Shown here in pieces: positions 1 through 5,154 of a stretch of 5,213 nucleotides of DNA; within the stretch, counting starts at the first letter, position 1; every line of letters begins with the position of its first letter. The position numbers and the translations under genes are program-made. The stretch is from Planctomycetota bacterium. Lineage in GTDB: Bacteria > Planctomycetota > PUPC01 > JABMSA01 > JAUWKK01. The stretch lies in NCBI GenBank assembly GCA_030614245.1, contig JAUWKK010000225.1, positions 1-5,213 on the forward strand, given 5' to 3'. The notes under the pieces were generated by a model that saw nothing but the letters and a program-made list of their open reading frames with translations, did no database searches and had not been told where the DNA came from.

Positions 1-112
1 ATTTGGGGAGCGCAGCTAATGCGTGGCATTGTATTTCCGAGTGCGTAGCCCCGGTTAACCCCGAACGGCATGCACGGGTGATCCTGCGAGAGCATTGCAG
101 GAGCCCGCAAGA

Positions 113-118
113 AAGGAG
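113..118 (+). promoter_or_regulatory. Ribosome binding site of the PspA gene
   Basis: AAGGAG sits seven bases before the ATG at 126. It decides the start in a frame that is open all the way from the left edge of the window. A short inverted repeat (TCCTGC 82-87 with GCAGGA 97-102, nine-base loop) lies just upstream in the leader and may form a small hairpin. Its role is unknown. Confidence 0.75.
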
Positions 119-125
119 AGTTACT

Positions 126-827
126 ATGGCTGGTTTTCTGAAACGCGTGCGTCGTCTGACCATGGCAAAGATCGATGCCTTTCTGGACGGTGCAGAGAAT
201 CCCGAGGAGGTCTTTCCGCAGCTCGTAAAAGAGATGCGGCAGGAATGTCAGAAGGCGATCGAGGCCGAAGCGACCGCCGTGGCCGCGCTCAAGCGCCGGC
301 AGCAGGAATATGACGAAACGAAAGCCGAACTTGACAAATGGGCCAATCGCGCCGAGCTCGCCGTGAAGGACAGCGACGATGGCCTCGCCCGCACGGCTCT
401 CGAAAACCAGATCGCCGCCGAGAAGCGGCTCGAAACGCAGCAGCATTCCCTCGATATCGCCGGACGGGCCGCAGATCAGGCCCGAGAGGCCAGAGAAGAT
501 CTGCACAGCAAGGTCGAAACCCTCGAACGCAAACGCAGCGAAATACTCGCCAGGGCACGGGCAGCCAAGCAGCAGACCGAGGTGCAGAAGGTGCTCGCCG
601 GCATAGAAGCGGGCTCGGGAGCCAGCATTCTCGATGCCGTAGCGAGAATGGAGGAGAAGGTCGCTGAGGCGGAAGCCAGGGCAGGAGCCTATGGCGATAT
701 AGCATCTGAAGTCTCCGGCGGCGATACGGAAGCGAAGTTCAAGAGCCTCGAAAGCAAACAGTCGATCGAGGAACGCCTCGCAGAGTTGAAGAAGAAAGTG
801 GGCTCGTCGGGAGACAGCCCGGAATAG
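126..827 (+). CDS. pspA: PspA/IM30 family membrane-stress protein
   Basis: This encodes a 233-residue phage-shock-protein-A-like protein. Family members are cytoplasmic, peripheral membrane proteins that polymerise on damaged inner membrane and support its integrity. The N-terminus (residues 1-24) is a basic amphipathic helix, followed by an ENPEE motif (24-28) matching the usual 'EDP' position. The rest is almost entirely charged, Ala-rich coiled coil. Residues 72-95 (W..RAELAV...GLARTALENQ) match the family's conserved 'W...A..A...G...LAR.AL..' block, and residues 176-190 match the late 'EEKV..AEA.A.A' block. Length is close to the roughly 220 residues usual for PspA. The ATG at 126 is chosen because AAGGAG lies at 113-118, seven bases upstream; the same frame stays open back to the window edge but without PspA character. 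It ends in TAG, with an in-frame TGA two codons later. It is the first gene of a cluster with an OB-fold membrane protein and a flotillin, a recurrent PspA context. No PspF-type regulator is visible. Confidence 0.93.
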   Translation: MAGFLKRVRRLTMAKIDAFLDGAENPEEVFPQLVKEMRQECQKAIEAEATAVAALKRRQQEYDETKAELDKWANRAELAVKDSDDGLARTALENQIAAEKRLETQQHSLDIAGRAADQAREAREDLHSKVETLERKRSEILARARAAKQQTEVQKVLAGIEAGSGASILDAVARMEEKVAEAEARAGAYGDIASEVSGGDTEAKFKSLESKQSIEERLAELKKKVGSSGDSPE

Positions 828-893
828 GCCTGAATCGACGCTGCGCTCCCCGGTGTTGCTGTTCATAGGCCGTCTTCAAGCGAGGTGTCCACA

Positions 894-1655
894 ATGCCTG
901 AACTTCTCCAGTGGTGGAACCTGGTTTACGTCCTGGCGTTCTTCTTCGCACTGCTCTACGCAACCCTTAACGCTGTGGGCCTGGCATCTGCAGAATCTGA
1001 TGTAGACGTCGACGCCGACCTCGATGCGGAAATGGACGTCGGTGCCGCCATGGACATTGACGCCGACGTTGACATGGACATTGACGTAGATGCTGACGTT
1101 GATGCCGACATGGACGTCGATGCCGATCACGATGTATCGGTCGATGCATCTGAGCCCGGCCTGCTCGATGAAGCGCTCTCGTTCTTCGGCATCGGCAAGG
1201 TGCCGCTGTCGGTGATTATGATGTGCTTCCTGCTGACCTTCTCGATTGTCGGGTGGTCTCTCAACGAGTGGCTGAAGGTGCCGCTGAGGTTTCCGGCGGT
1301 GTTCTTCCCGATCTCGTGTGCATCGGCTCTTTTCTGCGGTGTTGGGATGACCAAGCTGATGGCAGCGACGCTGGGCAGGTATCTCAAACCTGTCGAGACG
1401 TCGGCTGTGCACCTGTCGGCGCTTGTCGGCCGCATCGGCACCGCGCGGCTGACGATCACGTCGGAGTTCGGCACGGCGCTCGTCCGCGACGTGCATCGCT
1501 CTCAGCACCAGGGCGGCTGCAAGGGGCCCGAGGGAGCCGAGACCATCCCGGCCGGCTGGACGGTGCTGCTCGTGCGCTTCGTCAGCGAGAGGCAGCCCGG
1601 CAAGCGCGCGGGCGGATACTACATCGTCGAGCCATACTACATGCCGGGAGAATGA
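894..1655 (+). CDS. YqiJ/NfeD-like membrane protein with C-terminal OB fold and Asp-rich linker
   Basis: This encodes a 253-residue inner-membrane protein of the YqiJ-OB (DUF1449) / NfeD-like type, the usual genetic partner of flotillins. It has a hydrophobic helix at residues 8-31, then an acidic loop (36-84), then two more helices at about 104-122 and 133-155. A soluble C-terminal domain (about 174-249) shows the OB-fold pattern: LVGRIGTARL, then GTALV, then IPAGWTVLLVRFV and YYIVEP. In the loop, Asp occurs at every second residue from 54 to 80 (14 in a row) and 21 times between 36 and 84; this is not a standard family feature. The preferred start is ATG 894, with GAGG at 882-885 eight bases upstream; an in-frame GTG at 885 would add three residues but overlaps that site. 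It follows the PspA gene by 66 bases and precedes the flotillin by 110. The family is thought to help assemble flotillin microdomains; that role is inferred here from context and the OB fold. Confidence 0.85.
   Translation: MPELLQWWNLVYVLAFFFALLYATLNAVGLASAESDVDVDADLDAEMDVGAAMDIDADVDMDIDVDADVDADMDVDADHDVSVDASEPGLLDEALSFFGIGKVPLSVIMMCFLLTFSIVGWSLNEWLKVPLRFPAVFFPISCASALFCGVGMTKLMAATLGRYLKPVETSAVHLSALVGRIGTARLTITSEFGTALVRDVHRSQHQGGCKGPEGAETIPAGWTVLLVRFVSERQPGKRAGGYYIVEPYYMPGE
999..1145 (+). repeat. Coding tandem repeat giving an alternating-Asp (DxDx) linker
   Basis: This low-complexity stretch of GAC/GAT codons alternates with GTA/GTC/GTT, GCC/GCT, ATT and ATG codons. It encodes 21 Asp in 49 residues, strictly every second position across 1053-1133. 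The codons for both Asp and the spacer residues vary, so the protein pattern seems better kept than the DNA pattern. That argues for selection on the peptide rather than a recent slippage expansion. The loop lies between transmembrane helices 1 and 2 of the OB-fold membrane protein. Confidence 0.85.
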
Positions 1656-1751
1656 AGACTACAGCGTCAAGCGAAACTTGGACAGTGGATTTCAGGTTCC
1701 GAATTATTTGGATTTACTTGTGTCGTTGATTTAGATTTCAGTTCCAACTTC

Positions 1752-1760
1752 AGGGAGGAG
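1752..1760 (+). promoter_or_regulatory. Ribosome binding site of the flotillin gene
   Basis: AGGGAGGAG lies five bases before the ATG at 1766, the strongest Shine-Dalgarno match in the stress cluster. It ends a 110-base gap that is AT-rich compared with the flanking genes. The gap also contains an imperfect direct repeat (GATTTCAGGTTCC 1688-1700, GATTTCAGTTCC 1734-1745). Confidence 0.75.
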
Positions 1761-1765
1761 CGATC

Positions 1766-2584
1766 ATGTTTGCTGTATTAGGCGTTTTAGTCGGGCTGTT
1801 TATGATGGCGGCCGGATTCATTTTCAGAGCGGACCTCGGGTCGGTGTCGACTATCCTCATAGTTGCGGCCGGCGGGGTCGTCATCTTCATCACGGCACTG
1901 CTGACCGCCGTGACGAAGCTCTACCGCAAGACTACAGCCCACGAGGCGTTCGTGCGAACCGGTATGGGCAAGGCGAAGGTCGTCCTCGACGGCGGCTCGT
2001 TCGTCGTGCCGATCATCCACCGGCTCGTCCCGGTCTCGCTCGAAACGATGCGGCTCAACGTCGACAGAAGGGGCACCGAAGCGCTCATCACCGGCGATAA
2101 CCTGCGTGTCGACATCGCCGGCGAGTTCTTCATCAAGGTGCAGCCGCAGGCCGACGACATCCTCAACGCCGCGAGGTCCCTCGGCGAGAGGTCCATATCA
2201 GAACAGAACATCGCCGGTCTGGTGATGGAAAAGCTCATCTCGGCGCTGCGAACGGTCGCCGCGACGAAGACACTCATCGAGCTGCACACGAAGCGCGACG
2301 AGTTCGCATCCGCCGTGCAGGCGATAGTGACGCAGGACCTCCAGGAGAACGGCCTGACGCTCGAATCGGTCACGATCTCGAGCCTCGACCAGACGCCGCT
2401 CGACTTCCTCAAGGACGACAACATCTTCGACGCACAGGGCAAGCGTCGGATCACCGAGACGACGCAGGACCAGCGCGTCAAGCGCAACGAGATCGAGCGG
2501 AACGCCGAGCGCGGCATCCGGCAGAAGGACGTCGAGACGCGCAAGGAGATACTCGAACTCGACAGAGACAGGGAGTTCGCCTAG
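1766..2584 (+). CDS. Flotillin/YqiK-type SPFH protein, N-terminal part cut by an amber codon
   Basis: These 272 residues are the N-terminal part of a flotillin, a membrane scaffold of detergent-resistant microdomains. Two hydrophobic segments (about 2-20 and 27-50) anchor it. The SPFH domain runs from about 57 to 212 (AHEAFVRTGMGKAKVVLDGG, then VPIIHRLVPVSLETM, then a helical part ending in the QDLQENGLTLESVTISSLDQT region). The flotillin junction motif with DNIFDAQGKRRITE follows at 217-230, and the Glu/Arg/Lys-rich coiled coil begins near 232. It stops at TAG 2582-2584 in the middle of that coiled coil. The frame after the stop encodes the missing C-terminal half, so this is one interrupted gene rather than a short paralogue. 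The start ATG has a strong AGGGAGGAG (1752-1760) five bases upstream. It is the third gene after those for PspA and the OB-fold membrane partner. If made as written, the product keeps its anchor and SPFH domain but lacks the oligomerising coiled coil. Confidence 0.9.
   Translation: MFAVLGVLVGLFMMAAGFIFRADLGSVSTILIVAAGGVVIFITALLTAVTKLYRKTTAHEAFVRTGMGKAKVVLDGGSFVVPIIHRLVPVSLETMRLNVDRRGTEALITGDNLRVDIAGEFFIKVQPQADDILNAARSLGERSISEQNIAGLVMEKLISALRTVAATKTLIELHTKRDEFASAVQAIVTQDLQENGLTLESVTISSLDQTPLDFLKDDNIFDAQGKRRITETTQDQRVKRNEIERNAERGIRQKDVETRKEILELDRDREFA
2582..2584 (+). other. In-frame amber codon interrupting the flotillin frame (whole frame 1766-3769)
   Basis: TAG occurs at codon 273 of an otherwise open 667-sense-codon frame. 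The 394 codons after it, in the same phase, continue the coiled coil without any gap in character (ATQARDVANVHAERE follows directly). One base change from CAG (Gln), GAG (Glu) or AAG (Lys) would restore the gene; CAG to TAG is the simplest, being a transition. The codon lies in an 8-base palindrome (GCCTAGGC, 2579-2586) and, by eye, holds the only CTAG in the window. TAG also ends the PspA gene and the flotillin frame itself, so a general reassignment of TAG is unlikely. Possible causes are a sequencing or assembly error, a recent nonsense mutation, or suppression/readthrough. Confidence 0.9.
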
Positions 2585-2698
2585 GCGACGCAGGCCCGCG
2601 ACGTCGCAAACGTCCACGCAGAGCGCGAGCGCGAGACGCGCGAGTTCGCCATCAAGCAGAACCAGGAGGTCGAGGTCGCCGCCGTCAGGAAAGACCTG

Positions 2699-3769
2699 GT
2701 GGTCCAGGATGCCGACATCGCCAAGAACCGCGATCTCGCAGTCGCCAACGCGATGCGCGAGCAGGCCGAACGTCTCGCACAGATCAAGCGCGACAAGGCG
2801 CAGCAGGAGGCCGACGTCGAACGCGAGCAGACTGTCCAGAAGGCCGACGCCGAGCGGCTCAAGACAGTCCAGGTCGCACAGCGGCAGGCGGAGATCGCAA
2901 TCGCCGAAGAGGAAACCCGCCGCGCACAGGCACAGGCCGAAACGCGTGAGGCCGAGGCTAAGCGGGAAGAAGCGGCTCAGAGAATCGAAACAGTCAAGGT
3001 TACCGCTGGGGCCGCTCGACAGGCCGAGCAGAAGATGATCACCGAGAAGCAGCAGGTCGATATCCAGCGCTATCAGGAGCAGGTCGAGGCCGACGTCAAG
3101 GCATACACGGCCGCCAAGATCGCCGAAGGTGAGCTTGAAGCCGCCGACAAGCAGAAGCAGGCGATGCTCATCCTCGCCGAAGGTGCCTCCGAATCGAACA
3201 AGCGCCGCGCCGTAGGTGAACAGGCCAAGCAGATGGTGCCCGTCGATGTCGACCGCGAGAAGGTCGGCGTCGAAGCCGACCGCGTCGAAGTCCGACGCCA
3301 GGACCTCGAGAACCAGGAGAAGTTCAGCGATGCGGCGCTCGATTTCGAGCTCAAGAAAGCGCAGATTTTCGCCAACAAGGAGGTGCAAATCCAGATGGCC
3401 GACGCCGTCGGCACGATGATGGCCAGCTCGAAGATGCAGATATTTGGCGACCCCACGACCGCCGCCGCGATGCTGAACAAGTTCCTCAGGTCGGTCGGCT
3501 GGGGACTGACGGTAGACGGCCTCGTCGAGTCGACCCCCGACAACGTGAGGCAGATGGCCGAGAAGATGCTCACCGGCACGGGGAGCGCGCTCAGCGATCT
3601 CGTCGGACGGTTCACCGGCAAGAAGCCCGACATCGATCCGGCTATCATAGAGAAAGCCGTCGCCGAGGCCATCGCCAGGGCCGGCGAAGCCAGACTGGAC
3701 GACGAGACGCCCGCAGCCCCCGAAGCGGAGCCCGACAAGCCCGAGAAAAGCAACAGCAAGGGCAAATAG
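2699..3769 (+). CDS. Flotillin C-terminal half (coiled coil and C-terminal domain), fragment downstream of the amber codon
   Basis: This is the C-terminal part of the flotillin begun at 1766, in the same reading phase. Homologous coding sequence really starts at 2585, right after the internal TAG; 2699 is a GTG that could serve as a restart, with only a weak AGGA at 2687-2690. Residues 1 to about 200 of this fragment are Ala/Glu/Gln/Arg-rich coiled coil, typical of flotillin EA repeats. Residues about 205-300 form the family's C-terminal domain (EVQIQMADAVGTMM, then MLNKFLRSVGWG and a TPDNVRQMAEKML segment). The last 25 or so residues are a Pro/Glu/Lys-rich tail. No further stop interrupts it, and codon choice stays GC-rich, so if the gene is a pseudogene the loss is recent. 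Alone it lacks the membrane anchor and SPFH domain. It ends in TAG at 3767-3769. Confidence 0.8.
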   Translation: MVQDADIAKNRDLAVANAMREQAERLAQIKRDKAQQEADVEREQTVQKADAERLKTVQVAQRQAEIAIAEEETRRAQAQAETREAEAKREEAAQRIETVKVTAGAARQAEQKMITEKQQVDIQRYQEQVEADVKAYTAAKIAEGELEAADKQKQAMLILAEGASESNKRRAVGEQAKQMVPVDVDREKVGVEADRVEVRRQDLENQEKFSDAALDFELKKAQIFANKEVQIQMADAVGTMMASSKMQIFGDPTTAAAMLNKFLRSVGWGLTVDGLVESTPDNVRQMAEKMLTGTGSALSDLVGRFTGKKPDIDPAIIEKAVAEAIARAGEARLDDETPAAPEAEPDKPEKSNSKGK

Positions 3770-3801
3770 GGGCGACCGCAACACGCCGACGCAGGAAGAA
3801 A

Positions 3802-3862
3802 ACCCGCGGATGGGCCACGGGTGGTCCGTCCGTGGGGGGGATCGGGGCATGGCCCCCCGCGC
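3802..3862. other. Two overlapping GC-rich hairpins after the flotillin gene (possible terminator)
   Basis: Hairpin A pairs 3803-3817 with 3822-3836 (15 pairs, three of them G-U, four-base loop). Hairpin B pairs 3831-3839 with 3853-3861 (nine pairs, one G-U, 13-base loop). They share 3831-3836, so only one can form fully. There is no T-tract after either on the + strand. On the - strand, hairpin A is followed by a T-rich run, the complement of AAGAAAA at 3796-3802, which resembles an intrinsic terminator in that direction. The element may end flotillin transcription by structure alone or insulate the downstream unit. Confidence 0.4.
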
Positions 3863-3890
3863 AATCAACCAGGCGACACAGCCCAGCCAG

Positions 3891-3971
3891 CCGCCCTCGC
3901 ACTCTCATCCACCCTTCCCTTGACAACGCCATCGTGCTACGATAATGTAACTCGATCGCCGGGGCCGGCGG
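3891..3971 (+). repeat. 81-bp direct repeat, copy 1, with promoter-like boxes
   Basis: This copy matches 4951-5031 at 77 of 81 positions; the differences are at 3902, 3941, 3951 and 3969. It contains a perfect TTGACA (3920-3925) and, after 15 bases, GATAAT (3941-3946) within a conserved GATAATGTAA context. Fifteen bases is shorter than the usual 16-18 spacing for sigma-70-type promoters. Similarity stops sharply on both sides. It lies upstream of the two-gene unit that starts at 4053. It could be a dispersed intergenic element or a duplicated promoter block. Confidence 0.85.
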
Positions 3972-3978
3972 AAATCTC

Positions 3979-4006
3979 TTGAACCGTTTACGATTCTGCG
4001 TATGAT
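3979..4006 (+). promoter_or_regulatory. Candidate sigma-70-type promoter of the two-gene unit
   Basis: TTGAAC (3979-3984) and TATGAT (4001-4006) are separated by 16 bases, matching the consensus at four of six and five of six positions. Transcription would begin near 4013, about 40 bases before the GTG at 4053. It lies just outside the 81-bp repeat, so this unit may have its own promoter besides the repeat-borne boxes. This is a sequence match only, and sigma preferences of the host are unknown. Confidence 0.45.
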
Positions 4007-4052
4007 TCACTTGGTAAGATTGGCTTCACCCGGAGCATTGTAGGCAGATGTC

Positions 4053-4478
4053 GTGACCGAGCATGAAGTAAAGCGCGGAATGTACGAATGCCTCACGGTC
4101 GATCCCAACAACCCGGCCGGCCCAAGGATCGAGGCATTTATTCCCCTCGACCGGGCCAGGCAAATATTCAAGACGAATCCCATTAAGTTCGAACATCTCA
4201 GATGTGTCAAACAGATACTGGAACACCCCCTCCATATCTATGAGGGAATCCGGGATAAGATGGAAGGCGGATGGTGTTACGTAGGTAGACCGCTTGAGTG
4301 GGCCATTAAAGAGGGTGTAATCGCACCGTTTCCCCAGGACAAGGTGTTTGCGGTGTACCTGAGATCGAACATGACAGTATTCGATTGGCAAGCGGAACAG
4401 ACCGAGGAGGGCGAGTCTTCATGTCCGAAGGATTGGCGTCAACGTTATAGGAGGCGGGTATGGTCGATCACTTCCTGA
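4053..4478 (+). CDS. Hypothetical protein (141 aa), first gene of a two-gene unit
   Basis: I do not recognise a named family. The protein is soluble-looking and mixed in charge, with no signal peptide or membrane helix. Its most distinctive part runs from about residue 48 to 113: hydrophobic/aromatic segments HPLHIYEGIRDK, then GGWCYVGRP (72-80), then a strand-like block around VFAVYLRSNMTVFDW (98-112). Two Cys lie at 51 and 75. The C-terminus (CPKDWRQRYRRR) is basic. The start taken is GTG 4053; ATG 4080 (residue 10) is an alternative, since neither has a convincing ribosome binding site. The gene overlaps the next by 19 nt in another phase, which suggests translational coupling. GC content is clearly lower than in the flotillin (28 of 60 bases at 4201-4260 against 39 of 60 at 2341-2400), which hints at a different origin. 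Function is unknown. Confidence 0.7.
   Translation: MTEHEVKRGMYECLTVDPNNPAGPRIEAFIPLDRARQIFKTNPIKFEHLRCVKQILEHPLHIYEGIRDKMEGGWCYVGRPLEWAIKEGVIAPFPQDKVFAVYLRSNMTVFDWQAEQTEEGESSCPKDWRQRYRRRVWSITS
4449..4454 (+). promoter_or_regulatory. Ribosome binding site of the second gene of the unit
   Basis: AGGAGG lies five bases before the ATG at 4460, inside the 3' end of the preceding gene. It supports the ATG 4460 start and the 19-nt gene overlap, and is much stronger than anything before the first gene of the unit. Confidence 0.7.
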
Positions 4479-4870
4479 AAGAACACATGGACGGAAGTCC
4501 CGAGTTCACACCGGAGCCGATCTATAATCGGTACGGTGACTCCATCGAGTATCTGTCAGCCAACGAAGCGACATACGCAGAGCGGGTGGACAGCGTGCTG
4601 ACACTGTACCGAGCCATCGATGATGATCGGGTGGTCGGCTTCAAGATCAAGGATGTGGCGGCGCTCATGAGAGAGCTCGGCCACGATGGGATACTGCTGG
4701 GTCAAGAGACCCGCAAGAATGAGATCGTCTCGGTGGCGGTGATTCTCTTCACGGCGTTCAATGCCGCTCAGGAACCCGAGGGGGAGAAGGACAAGCGGAT
4801 CAGGGGTTATCTCTCTGCTCTGCAGAACATCAAGTCCCCGAAAGTCGAACTCGACGACATCTGCGTTTGA
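4460..4870 (+). CDS. Small protein with a DUF2283-like segment
   Basis: This encodes a 136-residue protein without signal peptide or membrane helix. Residues about 21-68 (IYNRYGDSIEYL, then YAERVDSVLTLYRAIDDDRVVGFKIKDV) resemble by eye the DUF2283 pattern: an aromatic/Asp strand pair followed by 'D..G.vvG.ei.d'. DUF2283 is a small uncharacterised family, so this gives no reaction or pathway. Residues 69-83 look helical (LMRELGHDGILLG), 88-101 are hydrophobic (NEIVSVAVILFTAF), and the C-terminus is charged. A good AGGAGG five bases upstream supports the ATG. It overlaps the preceding unknown gene by 19 nt, and both share the lower GC, so they probably form one transcript and work together. An antitoxin or partner role would be a guess. 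It ends in TGA, followed by a GC-rich hairpin. Confidence 0.72.
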   Translation: MVDHFLKEHMDGSPEFTPEPIYNRYGDSIEYLSANEATYAERVDSVLTLYRAIDDDRVVGFKIKDVAALMRELGHDGILLGQETRKNEIVSVAVILFTAFNAAQEPEGEKDKRIRGYLSALQNIKSPKVELDDICV

Positions 4871-4903
4871 CCAACAGGCATGAATAAGTACATGAATGCC
4901 CCC

Positions 4904-4927
4904 GGCCCCCGACAGCTTCGGGGGACC
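4904..4927 (+). terminator. Possible hairpin terminator after the two-gene unit
   Basis: CCCCCGA (4906-4912) pairs perfectly with TCGGGGG (4918-4924) around a five-base loop; GG 4904-4905 can also pair with CC 4926-4927 if A4925 bulges out. It lies 34 bases after the TGA of the DUF2283-like gene and before the next promoter-like repeat, where a terminator is expected. No T-run follows, so intrinsic termination is uncertain. Confidence 0.45.
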
Positions 4928-4950
4928 TGAAGGGAATGTTGCTGTACACG

Positions 4951-5031
4951 CCGCCCTCGCATTCTCATCCACCCTTCCCTTGACAACGCCATCGTGCTAC
5001 TATAATGTAAGTCGATCGCCGGGGCCGGTGG
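4951..5031 (+). repeat. 81-bp direct repeat, copy 2, with promoter-like boxes
   Basis: This is the second copy of the element at 3891-3971, exactly 1060 bases downstream in the same orientation (77 of 81 identical). Here the boxes are both perfect: TTGACA (4980-4985) and TATAAT (5001-5006), still 15 bases apart. It lies 124 bases upstream of the gene starting at 5155. The flanks share nothing with copy 1, so the repeat unit itself was duplicated or inserted rather than a larger block. Confidence 0.85.
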
Positions 5032-5068
5032 TCTCCAGACTGCGGCTTATATGACCGGAAACTGAGCC

Positions 5069-5095
5069 GATAATGTGTATAATGTGAATTATAAT
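5069..5095 (+). promoter_or_regulatory. Cluster of three -10-like boxes
   Basis: GATAAT (5069-5074), TATAAT (5078-5083) and TATAAT (5090-5095) follow one another, the first two each within GATAATGTG/TATAATGTG. I see no good -35 box at the right distance from any of them. The stretch is AT-rich in a GC-rich context and could be an alternative promoter region or an easily melted segment for the gene at 5155. Confidence 0.35.
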
Positions 5096-5107
5096 GGTGA
5101 CTTGATC

Positions 5108-5153
5108 CGGCGGAGGTCAGGATAGCTCCGCTGCTGTAATCTCAAGGAGGAGC
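5108..5153 (+). promoter_or_regulatory. Leader with two mutually exclusive hairpins over the ribosome binding site
   Basis: Hairpin 1 pairs 5108-5115 with 5126-5133 (eight pairs, one G-U, ten-base loop). Alternatively GCTCC (5125-5129) can pair with GGAGC (5149-5153), which would cover the end of the Shine-Dalgarno AAGGAGG (5144-5150) of the gene at 5155. Because both use 5126-5129, hairpin 1 would free the ribosome binding site and hairpin 2 would mask it. The stems are short, and no known riboswitch class is recognised. Confidence 0.3.
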
Positions 5154-5154
5154 C

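Noticed and set aside
24..38. Possible sigma-54 promoter upstream of the PspA gene (TGGCAT-N5-TTCC)
   Set aside because: The -12 element lacks the invariant GC, and no PspF-type activator site is visible. The match is too weak to support.
3..125. In-frame upstream extension of the PspA gene
   Set aside because: The extension has no PspA similarity, and the ATG at 126 has a well-placed AAGGAG. The upstream codons are just an open frame reaching the window edge.
289..705. Minus-strand open frame antisense to the PspA gene
   Set aside because: It is Arg/Pro-rich with no domain pattern, as expected for the complement of a GC-rich coiled-coil gene.
876..1508. Minus-strand open frame with His/Val/Asp-rich repeats
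   Set aside because: It is the antisense shadow of the Asp-rich repeat and OB-fold gene on the + strand, which has clear membrane helices and domain motifs.
1678..1707. Promoter-like TTGGAC with AATTAT 18 bases later in the gap before the flotillin
   Set aside because: Both boxes are poor matches and the gap is AT-rich, so chance matches are likely. Co-transcription with the upstream genes is equally plausible.
2198..3868. Minus-strand open frame of 556 codons, the longest minus-strand open frame in the window
   Set aside because: It lies antisense to the flotillin coiled coil. Its Leu/Asp/Gly/Val-rich composition is what the complement of GC-rich Glu/Ala/Gln/Arg codons gives, and it has no recognisable domain.
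4026..4391. Minus-strand 121-codon open frame opposite the first gene of the two-gene unit
   Set aside because: The + strand reading has a promoter-like pair and is coupled to the following gene through a good ribosome binding site. The minus frame has neither.
4807..4992. Minus-strand small open frame whose N-terminus (MALSREGWMR) also occurs in another minus-strand frame covering 3645-4010
   Set aside because: The shared peptide is simply the reverse reading of the 81-bp DNA repeat. The frames diverge outside it and lack ribosome binding sites.
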